A DNA stretch of 43,592 bases, taken from contig JAFGGL010000039.1 of NCBI GenBank assembly GCA_016930575.1, forward strand, positions 1 through 43,592, written 5' to 3'. This document shows, piece after piece, positions 17,013-25,890 of the stretch (position 1 is its first letter; every line of letters begins with the position of its first letter). The position numbers and the translations under genes are program-made. The DNA comes from Clostridiales bacterium. GTDB lineage: Bacteria; Bacillota; Clostridia; Christensenellales; Aristaeellaceae. The notes beneath the pieces are model-generated. The model did not search any database. It saw nothing but the letters and a program-made list of their open reading frames with translations, and was not told the DNA's origin.

Positions 17013-18638
17013 TTATTCGGCGGCAAGATCGATGAACGCCAGGTCCACGCCGTAGGCCGAGTTGGTACCGTGAAGAACGATATCGGAACGGTACACATAG
17101 CGCAGCGTGGTCCACCCAAGCAGCAGGGTGGGCACTTCGTCACAGAAGATCTTCTCCAGCTCGAACAGGGTGTCCTTGCGGACCTGCAGATCCAATGTGG
17201 TCTTGCCCGTTGCGATCAGCTCGTTATAAGTCGGGTTAGCGTAGCTGAATATCTGGCCTTCCACGGAGCTGTCGAAGTAACCCAGGATCCCGTCGTCGCT
17301 GAGTTCGTCCATCTGGCCGGTGCCGAGGCCGCCGTACCAGAAGTCGTAATCAAAGGAGAACACCTTGCCCATCATCTGCTGTACGGGCTGCGGGTCGATG
17401 ACACACTGGATACCAAGCGCCGTCAGGAACATATCCTGGCAGGCCTGCAGCGCCAGCTGCGAAGTGGGGGATTCGTAGCACAGCATGGTGAACACGGGGA
17501 TGTCGTCCGCCGTCAAGCCAAGCTCTTCCAGCGCAAGGTTTAAGTACGTCTGCGCCTTCTGCGCATCCGCGGTCACATTGATACCGTCGTCCAGCGGGTA
17601 TTCGTCCACGAATTTGCCGTTTACGCCCGTCTTGCTGGGATCCACCAGGCGGTAGGCGGGCTCTCTGCCCTGCAGGACGCTGAGGGTGAGCGCGGTCCTG
17701 TCAAGCGCGCTGGACAGCGCGCGGCGGAAATTGGTGTTGGAGAGGAACTTACCGGTTTCCTCGGTCGCGCCAAGTTCGTTGATGTGGAGGAACTGGTAGG
17801 GGTTGTTCATGGTGATTTCCGAAAAGCCTTCGCCGACCAACTGTTCGGAGTACATGGGATCGGAAAACGAGCACAGGTCGACCACGCCGGTCTGCATCAT
17901 CTCAACCGCGATGTCGTTGGCGACGTTTGCCAGGCCGGTCAGCCTGTCCATGGCGATGGCGCCGGCGTTCCAGTATGCCGGATTCTTCTCCAGCACGATG
18001 CGGTCTTCATGCGCCCACTCGACCAGCACGAACGGGCCGTTGCCAAGAACCTTGTCCGTATCGGAGCCATAGGCGGCGCCAAGCTCCTCGGCAAGCTCCC
18101 GCTTGACGGGAATCAGCATGGATTTGGTCAGGCTGTAGAGGTTTTCAAGGCCCGTGTTTTCAAACTGCACTTCCAGCGTATACTCGTCCAGCGCTTTGCA
18201 GCCGATGTCGGCGGCTTCGGCCGTGCCTTCCACATAGGCCTGCGCGTTTTTGAATATATAGCCTGTCAAAGCCTGTGCGTGTCCGGCGTCCGGATCGATC
18301 AACCGGAGGACGGAGTATTCAAAGTCGTAAGCGGTCAGGGGCGTTCCGTCGCTCCAGGTGCTTCGGCGCAGGTGGAACGTGTAGGTCATTCCGTCGCCGG
18401 AAACATCCCAGTTTTCGGCGACGCCCGGTACCACTTCGTTGTCCACAAGGCGTACCAGGCCTTCGCCCATATACGCAACGATGTTGATGGAATTATCATC
18501 CGAAGCTTCCGCCGGGTCAAGCGACGTGGAATCATAGGAGCGTGCCCAGGTGATTTCCTTCACCTGTGCGCCGGCAAAGCCGGCGGTCAGGGTAAGGAGC
18601 AGCGTGACGGCGAGTAAAATTGCAAGATACCGTTTCAT
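17013..18638 (-). CDS. Peptide ABC transporter substrate-binding protein (SBP family 5)
   Basis: A 541-residue extracellular peptide receptor of the DppA/OppA type. Residues 1-24 are a signal peptide ending GFAGA, without a lipobox cysteine. Family segments are SYDSTSLDPAEASDDNS, VPGVAENWDVSGDGMTYTFHLR and STWSDGTPLTAYDFEYS, with later LSNTNFRRALSSALDR. I prefer the ATG at 18638, because AAGGAGG abuts the ATG at 18644 and lies six bases from this one. It follows the GntR-type gene by about 40 bases and starts the transporter part of the operon. Confidence 0.93.
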   Translation of the reverse strand: MKRYLAILLAVTLLLTLTAGFAGAQVKEITWARSYDSTSLDPAEASDDNSINIVAYMGEGLVRLVDNEVVPGVAENWDVSGDGMTYTFHLRRSTWSDGTPLTAYDFEYSVLRLIDPDAGHAQALTGYIFKNAQAYVEGTAEAADIGCKALDEYTLEVQFENTGLENLYSLTKSMLIPVKRELAEELGAAYGSDTDKVLGNGPFVLVEWAHEDRIVLEKNPAYWNAGAIAMDRLTGLANVANDIAVEMMQTGVVDLCSFSDPMYSEQLVGEGFSEITMNNPYQFLHINELGATEETGKFLSNTNFRRALSSALDRTALTLSVLQGREPAYRLVDPSKTGVNGKFVDEYPLDDGINVTADAQKAQTYLNLALEELGLTADDIPVFTMLCYESPTSQLALQACQDMFLTALGIQCVIDPQPVQQMMGKVFSFDYDFWYGGLGTGQMDELSDDGILGYFDSSVEGQIFSYANPTYNELIATGKTTLDLQVRKDTLFELEKIFCDEVPTLLLGWTTLRYVYRSDIVLHGTNSAYGVDLAFIDLAAE

Positions 18639-18680
18639 GTCCATCCTCCTTAATTGTATGATGTAGTCTTTTTGGGAACC

Positions 18681-19259
18681 CTATCTTTGACTGATATCTG
18701 CCACAAGATGGGCTTTTGCAAGGGTAACATCTCTTGCGATGAGCGCCTCAATCATTTTCTTGTGAAAATCCTGCCACCTCTCTTTCGAATACTTAACGCT
18801 CTGCTCCACCCTTGATGCTGATCCCAACAACGCCTCAGTCTGTGTGATCACATATTTATTGTTTGTCAGTCTGGCAAGCGCCATATGAAATCCGGCGTTG
18901 ATAACGCTGACATTGTCGTTTTCGTTGAAGTCCTCCTTGATCAGCGCAAACAGCGAACGTAGGTCTTCCTCGCTCGCCTCTTCGCAAAGAAGATCCATGA
19001 TCAGCGATTCCACGGCGATGCGCATGCGGTTGAGCTGCTTCATATCCCGCGGGGTGAGCATAGTCACCATATAGCCGCTTCGGGGATAGCTGGTCAGATG
19101 CCCTTCGTTGCACAGCCTGTGCAGCGCCTCTCCCGCCGTGACCTTGCTGACGCCGTACTTCCTGGCGATATCGCCTTCCACGATCAATACGTTCGGCTTG
19201 TACTTGGCGAGAAAAACGTCGTCCTTCAGCTGTTTGTACACCTTGTCGGATAACCTCAT
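18681..19259 (-). CDS. GntR-family transcriptional regulator (FCD type)
   Basis: A 192-residue regulator. Residues 1-65 are a GntR winged helix-turn-helix (RLSDKVYKQLKDDVF, EGDIARKYGVSKVTAGEALHRL, LTSYPRSGYMV). The remainder is a short all-helical FCD-like effector domain with the histidine-containing INAGFHMALARLTNNKYV and EALIARDVTLAKAHLVADI. It overlaps the upstream aminotransferase stop by four bases (ATGA). Because the same ACTG-N7-CAGT palindrome lies at the promoters of both peptide-related operons, this protein is the natural candidate to bind it and to sense a peptide or amino-acid product. That link is inference. Confidence 0.88.
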   Translation of the reverse strand: MRLSDKVYKQLKDDVFLAKYKPNVLIVEGDIARKYGVSKVTAGEALHRLCNEGHLTSYPRSGYMVTMLTPRDMKQLNRMRIAVESLIMDLLCEEASEEDLRSLFALIKEDFNENDNVSVINAGFHMALARLTNNKYVITQTEALLGSASRVEQSVKYSKERWQDFHKKMIEALIARDVTLAKAHLVADISQR

Positions 19260-20449
19260 GCCGGCTCCTTTCCGCGCCCCAGCTCCAGCCTCTCACAGGC
19301 TTGCTTCAGGCTGTCCATACAGGTCCTGATCGATTGCCGGGGCGAGGCGATGTTCATGCGGCGGAATCCGCGCCCCTGCGGCCCGTAATCGCTGCCCGGA
19401 TCCAGGATCATCCGCGCTTCCTGTTCCAGAAGGCCGGTCAGGTCTTCATCGTCAAGCCGCAGCGCGCGGAAATCGATCCATACCACGAACCCGCCTTCCA
19501 GCGGGGATATCCGGATGAAGGGCAGGCGCCTGCGGAAGAAAGCCTGCATAGCGACGTAATTCTCCCATACGTAGTCGCGCATCTCTTCCACCCAGCGGAG
19601 GCCCTCGGGCGAATACCCGGCCAGGACAGCGCTGTAGAAGAACGGGTCGATGCTTCCGAAGTGGTCGATATTGCGCTGCTTGACGAACGCTTTGCGCAAG
19701 GCGGCGTTGCGGATGATGACGTTTGCATGGTTGACGCCCGTGAAGTTGAACACCTTGCCAAGCGACGTGCAGGTGATGGCGCTGCGCGGGGCAAGGTCCG
19801 CAAACGGCGGGACGCTGTGCCCGTCAAATACCACTTCCGCGAAGATCTCGTCGGAAAACACGAGCACGTTATAGGTTTCCGCCAGCGTACGGATCGTTTC
19901 CAGCTCGTCCCGCGTATAGACCTTGCCCGTCGGGTTATGGGGGTTGCAGAGGATCATCAGCTTGTTTTCGGGCTTTTTCATCTGCGCTTCCAGCGCCTGC
20001 GCGTCCAGGCTGTAGACGCCGTTTGCCTCGGCAAACGGAGCGCTTGCGACCTGCCGGCCGTTTTCGCGTATCCGCACGTCATAGCGGTAGTACACCGGAT
20101 GCTGGACGATCACGCCGTCGCCGGGATTGGTAAAGGCGCGGATGGCCGTGCCGACGGAAAATATCGTGCCGAGAGTCGGGACGATCTCCTCCGCGGATAC
20201 CGCGAAACCCCTGGCGCGGTCCAGCCACCAGCGGATGGCGTCGGTATAGGGCTTGTTGGGAAGGGTGAAGCCGTAGATCCCCTCGGCCGCGAATTTCTTC
20301 AGCGCGTCGATAATCACAGGCGCGGTCTTGAAATCCATCTCGGCGCCCGCGAACACGATCCGGCCGTCCCGGGCGAACGCCGCCGGCGTGATGCACTCCT
20401 TCATGTTGCCCTTGTTTCGATTGACCAGCGTGTCGAAATCAAAATCCAT
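19256..20449 (-). CDS. PLP-dependent aminotransferase/C-S lyase (MalY/PatB-like)
   Basis: A 397-residue fold-type I pyridoxal-phosphate enzyme of the MalY/PatB group, whose members include cystathionine beta-lyases and some aminotransferases. Visible features are the opening AGAEMDFKTAPVIIDALKKF, the LCNPHNPTGKVYTRDEL segment, VFSDEIFAEVVF and the cofactor lysine in TSLGKVFNFTG. The C-terminal GGFVVWIDFRAL and RRMNIASPR (substrate-carboxylate arginine) are present. It is the first gene of the ten-gene peptide operon, with only a weak ribosome binding site (GGGCAAGCT). It would process an amino acid released from the imported peptides; which reaction is not clear. Confidence 0.88.
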   Translation of the reverse strand: MDFDFDTLVNRNKGNMKECITPAAFARDGRIVFAGAEMDFKTAPVIIDALKKFAAEGIYGFTLPNKPYTDAIRWWLDRARGFAVSAEEIVPTLGTIFSVGTAIRAFTNPGDGVIVQHPVYYRYDVRIRENGRQVASAPFAEANGVYSLDAQALEAQMKKPENKLMILCNPHNPTGKVYTRDELETIRTLAETYNVLVFSDEIFAEVVFDGHSVPPFADLAPRSAITCTSLGKVFNFTGVNHANVIIRNAALRKAFVKQRNIDHFGSIDPFFYSAVLAGYSPEGLRWVEEMRDYVWENYVAMQAFFRRRLPFIRISPLEGGFVVWIDFRALRLDDEDLTGLLEQEARMILDPGSDYGPQGRGFRRMNIASPRQSIRTCMDSLKQACERLELGRGKEPA

Positions 20450-20475
20450 AGCTTGCCCGATCTGCTGTCCAGCTT

Positions 20476-20490
20476 ACTGAGTAGGCCAGT
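20476..20490. promoter_or_regulatory. ACTG-N7-CAGT operator, copy 1
   Basis: A 15-bp inverted repeat (ACTG, seven bases, CAGT) just downstream of the promoter of the aminotransferase-GntR-transporter operon. It starts 16 bases after the -10 box in the direction of transcription. The same sequence context recurs at 25582-25596. This is the likely binding site of the GntR-type regulator encoded second in the operon. Confidence 0.7.
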
Positions 20491-20505
20491 GTATAGGTTA
20501 AGGAG

Positions 20506-20514
20506 ATTATACCA
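20506..20514 (-). promoter_or_regulatory. Extended -10 promoter of the peptide operon
   Basis: The minus strand reads TGGTATAAT, a perfect extended -10. A usable -35 is not obvious (TTTCCC at 18 bases is poor). The element and the next bases (CTCCT) are identical to the promoter at 25612-25639. Confidence 0.7.
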
Positions 20515-20551
20515 CAGGTCCGTGGGATTGGGAAACCGAAACCGTTGTATT

Positions 20552-21514
20552 TCATGTGTTCTTTGCGCCTTTCTTTGCCGCGCAGACCAGCGCTTTTGCG
20601 CACATCACATCTTCTACGGCAAGACCGAGTGCGCTGAACACCGTGATCTCGCCGTCCGTTCGCCTGCCGGGCGCGCGCTGAAGCAGCACGGCGCCGAGGC
20701 TGCCAACGATGTGCTCCCGCGTGATCACGCCCTCCCGCAGCGGGATGAGGTATTCGCCGCATTCCCGCTCCATCGCTTCGACCTGGTCGGCGTACAGCCT
20801 GGATTTTCGCACCAGCGCCGAACTCAGCTCGCGCGTTTTCGGCGTAAACGCGCCCACGGCGTTGATGTGCGTTCCCGGGACGATCCACTCCGCCTCCAGA
20901 AACGCCTGTTTGCTCGGAGTCACGGTGCACACGATATCGGCGTTCCGCACGGCGTCCCGCACCGACGGCGCAACAGAAATATTGACGCCGTACTCGGCGC
21001 TCTGCCCGTGCGAGAAGGCCCGGGCGGCGTCCGCATTGATATCGTAGCAGCTGACCTGCTCGATGTCCCGCACGCATAGTATGGCATTAAGGTGCGAGCG
21101 CCCCTGAACGCCGCAGCCGATGATCGCCAGGGTCTTCGCGTCCTTGCGAGCCAGCAGATCGGTCGCGATTGCCGATACCGCACCGGTGCGGAGCTCCGTA
21201 ACCGCGCCCGCGTCCGCCATGCCCAGCGGCGCGCCGTGCGCCGAATCAAACACCATCACGTAACCCATGTGCGAGGGATATCCCGTGCCCGCGTTGCCGT
21301 GAAAGCCGGTGACGATCTTCGCGCCGAAGCAATCGTCCATCCAGGCCGGCATGAAGCCGAACAGGTCGTCTCCCGGCAGGACCATGATGCTCCTGAGCGG
21401 CTGCACCGCCCCGCCTGTTTCCAATTTGATCAGCGCCTGCCGCATCAGCGCGATGCATTCGGGCATGCTGAGCCGTTCTTTGACCTGCCGCTCATCCAGT
21501 ATGATCATCCGCAT
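20552..21514 (-). CDS. Ornithine cyclodeaminase/mu-crystallin family enzyme
   Basis: A 320-residue NAD(P)-binding enzyme of the OCD/mu-crystallin family, which includes ornithine cyclodeaminase (ornithine to proline and ammonia), alanine dehydrogenase and ketimine reductases. The dinucleotide motif GCGVQGRSH follows the family hallmark ELRTGAVSAIATDLLAR. Other segments are GFHGNAGTGYPSHMGYVMVFD and NAVGAFTPKTRELSS. I start it at the ATG at 21514, six bases after GGAGG; it overlaps the S9 peptidase stop by 23 bases. Which substrate it uses cannot be read from the sequence. Confidence 0.87.
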   Translation of the reverse strand: MRMIILDERQVKERLSMPECIALMRQALIKLETGGAVQPLRSIMVLPGDDLFGFMPAWMDDCFGAKIVTGFHGNAGTGYPSHMGYVMVFDSAHGAPLGMADAGAVTELRTGAVSAIATDLLARKDAKTLAIIGCGVQGRSHLNAILCVRDIEQVSCYDINADAARAFSHGQSAEYGVNISVAPSVRDAVRNADIVCTVTPSKQAFLEAEWIVPGTHINAVGAFTPKTRELSSALVRKSRLYADQVEAMERECGEYLIPLREGVITREHIVGSLGAVLLQRAPGRRTDGEITVFSALGLAVEDVMCAKALVCAAKKGAKNT

Positions 21515-23519
21515 CGCCCTCCTCCGCCAGGTGTTCCCCAAACCATCGCAGGATCGCGTCGTAATAATGGATACGATGCGGGATACCGCGGGGCTGGTCG
21601 TGCGCACAGCCCGGGTACAGTATCATTTTCACGGGAATCTCGGGATGGACGTCCCGAAATGCCGTAAACAGCTGGTGCGCGTGCTCCACCGGGCAGCGGA
21701 GGTCGTCAAGCCCATGCAGGATCAGTATCGGCGCGCTCAGGTTTTCCGCATAGGATACCGCGGATTTTTCCAGATTGCGCACCATGAACTCTTCGAAATG
21801 CTTATACTTTTCGCTGCTGCCCTGCATATCGGAGGAGGCGTAGGATATCTGCTGGTTGGCTATACTGCGCTGGGTGACGAAGGCTTTGAATCGCCGGCTG
21901 TGCACCGCCATATGGTTCACCATGAACCCGCCGTAGCTGCCGCCGATCGCGCCGATACGGTCCCGGTCTATGAAGGAGAACCGCCTGCAGGCCTCGTCGA
22001 CGAACTGCAGCAAATCCACATAGGCGTCGCCTTCGAACGCCTTTTTTAGATTTTCATGCCTGCGGCCGTAGCTGCTGCTGCCGCGGGGATTGCAGTAGAG
22101 CACCGCAAAGCCCGCGCCGGCCAGCACCTGGTGCTCGTAATCGAACCCGTAGGCGTAGAAGGGATGCGGCCCGCCGTGGATATACAGCACAGCCGGGTAC
22201 CGTTTGCCCTCCTCCATGTTTTGCGGCGGAAGCACCCACCCGTGCACGCGGCTGTCGCCGTCCAGGCAGTCAAACCACAGATCCTCCGGCTTGCTGAGCG
22301 CTACGCCGTCCTGCCAGCGGTTGCGGAAGGTAAGCCGCTTCAAAAGCTCACCCGTCGCCTCGTTCATCAGCCAGTAATCGCCCAGGCGATCCGTGCTGCC
22401 GACGGACACCGCCGCCATGCCGTTTTGCGGTCTGTCGATGCCGGTAACCACCCAGTTTCGATCGGTGACAGGCTCGATTTTCGGCTCGCCGTATAAGCTT
22501 GCGCGGTATACGTTGCCCGCACCGTTGACGCCGGCGCAAAACAGGCAGTACGCGCCGTCGGAGGAGATCTGCGCCGCGTCGTACGTCCTGGGCGCGCCGG
22601 TGTTGTAGGGGAACTGCACGCATTCGTGGCAGGGCGTGCCCGAAGGGAAGATCTTGACGTCTTCGCTCCCGTCCGCCGCGATGCGGTGCAAGTAGACGAA
22701 CGGCATGTGCTCCTCGAAATTCCTTTCGTCGGCGTCAAACATGCCCGCGACGATATACTTCCCGTCCGGCGTGAACAGCGGCCGAAACGGCGTCGGGTAA
22801 CTGGCGAGCCAGCCCTCCGACGTGATACGGCAGATATCGCCGCCTGACGCGGGCACGGCGAACAGGTCGTTGGCCAGCGGTATCTTTTTATCGCGGCAGC
22901 GTCCGCTGATGAAGATGACGGTTTCGCCGTCCGGCGACCAGTTATGATGAAGGTGGTTGAATTCGCCGTCCGTGAGGCGCAGGGCTTTCCCGCCGCCGGC
23001 GCCGACCACCCACAGGTGGGTGTGCTCCGGCTGCTGAAACCCGAGCCCGTCGAACTTATATCCGAAATCCCCGATAACCACGGGCCGTTTTCCCCGCATT
23101 TCGGCTTCCCGTTCCGCCGTGCCGCGTTCCGGCAGGGTCTGCAGCCAGTCCGCGTCCGCGCCGTCCGCGCACGCGCTTAGAAAGCAGATCTGCGCGCCTG
23201 TCGGCGACCAGATCGGGTCCGCGGCGCCAAAGCGCATGGTCGTCAATCGCCGTGTGTTTTTGGAAGGGATATCATACAGCCAGATCTGCCCGGCGCTCAG
23301 GTAGCACAGCCGGTCTCCGTCGGGGGACAGGCGCGGGTTGGTTCCGCCCTGCACGAGTACAGTTTCCTTTCCGGCGGCCGTGTCGGCCATGCGGATCTCG
23401 GGCGGCATGCCGCCGCGCGCGCAGCAGTACACGAAGCGCTGCTTCGCTGCGTTGTATCCGCCGCCGGACAGGGCCTCCAGTTTCCTATAATCCGCGGTCT
23501 TCGACCGGCGCTTGTTCAT
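21492..23519 (-). CDS. S9-family serine peptidase (second of tandem pair)
   Basis: A 675-residue cytoplasmic prolyl-oligopeptidase-family enzyme (acylaminoacyl-peptidase/DPP-like). The N-terminal half is a beta-propeller of PD40/TolB-like repeats (NPRLSPDGDRLCYL, PIWSPTGAQICFL, HNWSPDGETVIFI, RPLFTPDGKYIV). The C-terminal alpha/beta hydrolase has Ser528 in GGSYGGF, Asp606 in HGLDDLRCP and His640 in CAHDQ, a complete triad. There is no signal peptide, so it should act on short peptides inside the cell. It overlaps the first S9 gene by 35 bases and has only a weak, G-rich ribosome binding site. Confidence 0.92.
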   Translation of the reverse strand: MNKRRSKTADYRKLEALSGGGYNAAKQRFVYCCARGGMPPEIRMADTAAGKETVLVQGGTNPRLSPDGDRLCYLSAGQIWLYDIPSKNTRRLTTMRFGAADPIWSPTGAQICFLSACADGADADWLQTLPERGTAEREAEMRGKRPVVIGDFGYKFDGLGFQQPEHTHLWVVGAGGGKALRLTDGEFNHLHHNWSPDGETVIFISGRCRDKKIPLANDLFAVPASGGDICRITSEGWLASYPTPFRPLFTPDGKYIVAGMFDADERNFEEHMPFVYLHRIAADGSEDVKIFPSGTPCHECVQFPYNTGAPRTYDAAQISSDGAYCLFCAGVNGAGNVYRASLYGEPKIEPVTDRNWVVTGIDRPQNGMAAVSVGSTDRLGDYWLMNEATGELLKRLTFRNRWQDGVALSKPEDLWFDCLDGDSRVHGWVLPPQNMEEGKRYPAVLYIHGGPHPFYAYGFDYEHQVLAGAGFAVLYCNPRGSSSYGRRHENLKKAFEGDAYVDLLQFVDEACRRFSFIDRDRIGAIGGSYGGFMVNHMAVHSRRFKAFVTQRSIANQQISYASSDMQGSSEKYKHFEEFMVRNLEKSAVSYAENLSAPILILHGLDDLRCPVEHAHQLFTAFRDVHPEIPVKMILYPGCAHDQPRGIPHRIHYYDAILRWFGEHLAEEGDADDHTG

Positions 23520-25545
23520 CGCCGCCCACCCCCTCCCACGGTTCGTCGATAAGGTGTTTTTTGAACCAGTCCACGAGCTCAGACAGATGCCGTATCTGGT
23601 TGACGGGCTTGCCGGTGCGGGTAATATCGTGGGTCTCCTCCGGGAACATCACAAGCCGCACCGGAAGTTCGGGGCGGCGTTCCTTCAAAGCGATGAAAAA
23701 CTGCTCCGCCTGCTCGAACGAACAGCGGTAATCCGCATACCCGTGCAGCAGCAGCACGGGGACCTTGATTTCGTCGATATGGCAGATCAGGCTGCGCATG
23801 GCCCTGTCTGTCAGATAGGCGAACATCTTGAAATCCGCGGGGACGGGCCCTTTTGCGGAGGCGAAGCCGATGTCGCCGGTGCCGTAGGAGGTGCAAAGGT
23901 TGCACAGCGTCCGCTGCAAAACGGCCGCGGCGAAGGCGCCGGTCGAGTATACAAGCTTGTTGGCCATATAGCCTCCGTAGCTGCCGCCGGTCACGCCGAT
24001 GCGTTTCTCGTCGATGAATCCAAGCTTGACAGCGGCGGACACAAAATCCATAAGGTCGTCGGCCGCTTTGTCCCATGCGGCGTTGTTTTGCATGAACTTA
24101 AGGCCGTACCCCGTGCTGCCGCGCGGATTGCAGTACAGCACCGCAAAACCCGCGCCCGCCAGCGCCTGGTACTCGTGCCAGAAATCCGCAGCGGAGGTCG
24201 CTTCCGGCCCGCCCCTGATCTCCAGCACGGCGGGGTATTTCACGCCGTCTTCCCGGAAGGCCGGGGACAAAATCCAGCCCTGTATCACCGCTTCGCCGTC
24301 GCGCGTGGGGACCGAAAGCTCCCGTACGGGCGCGATCTGCAGCTTTTTCAGCCAGGCATTGTGCTGCGTCAGCCGCTTTCCCCGGAAGTACAGCTCGGCG
24401 ATGCTGGCCGGCGTGCCCTTGGTATAAAGCACGTCGCCCGCCTTCGTCAGGCAAAAGGCCTGTACGGAGAAATCGCCGTAGACGACCGGCTCTGTCTCCC
24501 GGCTGCCAAGGTTCAGCCTGTTGACGCCCACGCCGCCGCGCCGCGCCAGCAGGTAATACATCCAGCGGCCGTCTGGGCTCAGCGCACACAGCGGGCCCGC
24601 CTGGCCGAAAAAGCTTCGGGAGACCGGAAGGCCGTTGATGCCCATATAGTCCTTCGCGTCGCGGTCGAAAAGCTCATACGGCTTGCCGCCGTCCATCGGC
24701 ACGCCGTACAGGGATTGAATTGTTCCGCCTTCGGGGAACTCCGGATAGACGTCGATGATGACGGCGCTGTCGTCTTTGGTAAAACACGGCGGCGTTTCGC
24801 CCCCGACCATCAGGTCGCCTGTGAGCTGCTTTCGCCTGCCGCCGTCGACGTTGCAGATATAAAGCTCGCAGCTTCGGGCTTTGACGCCCGTATGGGGCCT
24901 GCCATAGAAGGCGAGCTTGCTGCCATCGGTCGACCAGGCCGGCCGGAAACTCGGGATATCGGCGGACGCCAGCTTCGGCCTGCCGCCGGAGACCAAGGCG
25001 ACGCCAATGGCCTGCCGGCTGCCATCCAGGATACCCTCGCCGTCGTATTTGTACATCAGCTCCGTGATCTCGATCGGCTCCTGTGCTTTTTGCGCCCGCC
25101 AGGCGGCGTATTCTTCCGCGCTCAGTTCCGTATATACGCTGTTGTCCCTGATCTCGGCCGGATACACCTTGCTTTGAAAGGCGATCGCCGTGCCGTCGGG
25201 CGACCAGGCAAAGCACTCCACGCCGTGGCGCATGGCGGTCAGCTGTCTGTGCGCGCCGCCCTGCAGGGCTTTCACCCATACCTGATACCGCCCGCTCGCG
25301 TCGGACAGATAGGCCAAATGCCTGCCGTCCGGAGACCAGGCGGGCGATTTGTGCGAGCCGTCCCCGTCCAGTTTCGTATGCTCGCGCTTTCGCACGTCGT
25401 AAAGAAAGATATCGGATGCGAATGCTTCCAGAGACTTTTCCGCGCGGGACAGGACATACGCAAAGGTCATGCCGTCCGGCGCCGCGGCCGGTTCCGACAA
25501 ATATTCGATGGATGCGATTTTTCCCGGGGTAAACGCTTTATGCAA
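23485..25545 (-). CDS. S9-family serine peptidase (first of tandem pair)
   Basis: A 686-residue prolyl-oligopeptidase-family enzyme, similar in build to the one that follows it. Propeller repeats are AWSPDGRHLAYLSD, AWSPDGTAIAFQS and AWSTDGSKLAFYG. The catalytic triad is Ser522 in GGSYGGY, Asp605 in HGYADYRC and His639 in ETHDITR. There is no signal peptide. Translation appears to start at a TTG (25545), seven bases after GGAGG; no ATG suits. It is the first gene after the promoter and operator at 25582-25639. The pair presumably differ in peptide specificity. Confidence 0.92.
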   Translation of the reverse strand: MHKAFTPGKIASIEYLSEPAAAPDGMTFAYVLSRAEKSLEAFASDIFLYDVRKREHTKLDGDGSHKSPAWSPDGRHLAYLSDASGRYQVWVKALQGGAHRQLTAMRHGVECFAWSPDGTAIAFQSKVYPAEIRDNSVYTELSAEEYAAWRAQKAQEPIEITELMYKYDGEGILDGSRQAIGVALVSGGRPKLASADIPSFRPAWSTDGSKLAFYGRPHTGVKARSCELYICNVDGGRRKQLTGDLMVGGETPPCFTKDDSAVIIDVYPEFPEGGTIQSLYGVPMDGGKPYELFDRDAKDYMGINGLPVSRSFFGQAGPLCALSPDGRWMYYLLARRGGVGVNRLNLGSRETEPVVYGDFSVQAFCLTKAGDVLYTKGTPASIAELYFRGKRLTQHNAWLKKLQIAPVRELSVPTRDGEAVIQGWILSPAFREDGVKYPAVLEIRGGPEATSAADFWHEYQALAGAGFAVLYCNPRGSTGYGLKFMQNNAAWDKAADDLMDFVSAAVKLGFIDEKRIGVTGGSYGGYMANKLVYSTGAFAAAVLQRTLCNLCTSYGTGDIGFASAKGPVPADFKMFAYLTDRAMRSLICHIDEIKVPVLLLHGYADYRCSFEQAEQFFIALKERRPELPVRLVMFPEETHDITRTGKPVNQIRHLSELVDWFKKHLIDEPWEGVGGDEQAPVEDRGL

Positions 25546-25581
25546 AGCCAGGCCTCCCCCGCCGGTATAATTGGATAGTTC

Positions 25582-25596
25582 ACTGAGATACCCAGT
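25582..25596. promoter_or_regulatory. ACTG-N7-CAGT operator, copy 2
   Basis: This has the same half-sites and spacing as 20476-20490 and extends to CACTG-N7-CAGTG here. The distance to the -10 box and flanking bases (CTCAGT, ACTGG, CTCCT) are shared with copy 1, so both copies carry the same regulatory layout. Confidence 0.7.
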
Positions 25597-25611
25597 GCAT
25601 TAACTAGGAGT

Positions 25612-25639
25612 ATTATACCATATGTCCCGTTTTTGTAAA
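25612..25639 (-). promoter_or_regulatory. Promoter of the S9 peptidase operon
   Basis: On the minus strand, -35 TTTACA (25639-25634), a 16-base spacer and -10 TATAAT (25617-25612) preceded by TGG, which makes it an extended -10. The operator lies immediately downstream. Confidence 0.75.
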
Positions 25640-25645
25640 TACATA

Positions 25646-25890
25646 CTTGGAGCGTTGGGTTGTATGCATGCCGACGCCGAAGGTTTCTTTCATTTTCCTG
25701 CAATGCAAGTCGAGACGGTGGATACCACAGCGGCTGGGGATACGTTCATCGGGTATTATTTAGCGGGAGTGCTCAGCGGACATCATGCCCGGGACGCGCT
25801 GGAGCTGGCAAACCGCACCGGGGCTATCGCCGTGGCCCGAAGCGGCGCGGCGAATTCGATCCCCACCCAGGATGGACCTGATATGACTAG
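25646..25890 (+). pseudogene. Ribokinase-family (PfkB) C-terminal remnant
   Basis: A frame of about 80 codons that matches the end of a ribokinase: LGALGCMHADAEGFFHFPA, then the anion-hole/catalytic motif VDTTAAGDTFIGYYLAGVL and the tail RTGAIAVARSGAANSIPTQD. Everything before it, including the sugar- and ATP-binding parts, is missing, and the frame runs on past the expected end. It is followed directly by a strong terminator. It is a relic of a sugar kinase gene, probably truncated when the adjacent minus-strand operon moved in; the promoter of that operon abuts it. Confidence 0.75.

Noticed and set aside
23512-25578. A 688-codon open frame opposite the first S9 peptidase
   Set aside because: It is the reverse of a gene with a full catalytic triad, and its translation is compositionally odd and without any known motif.
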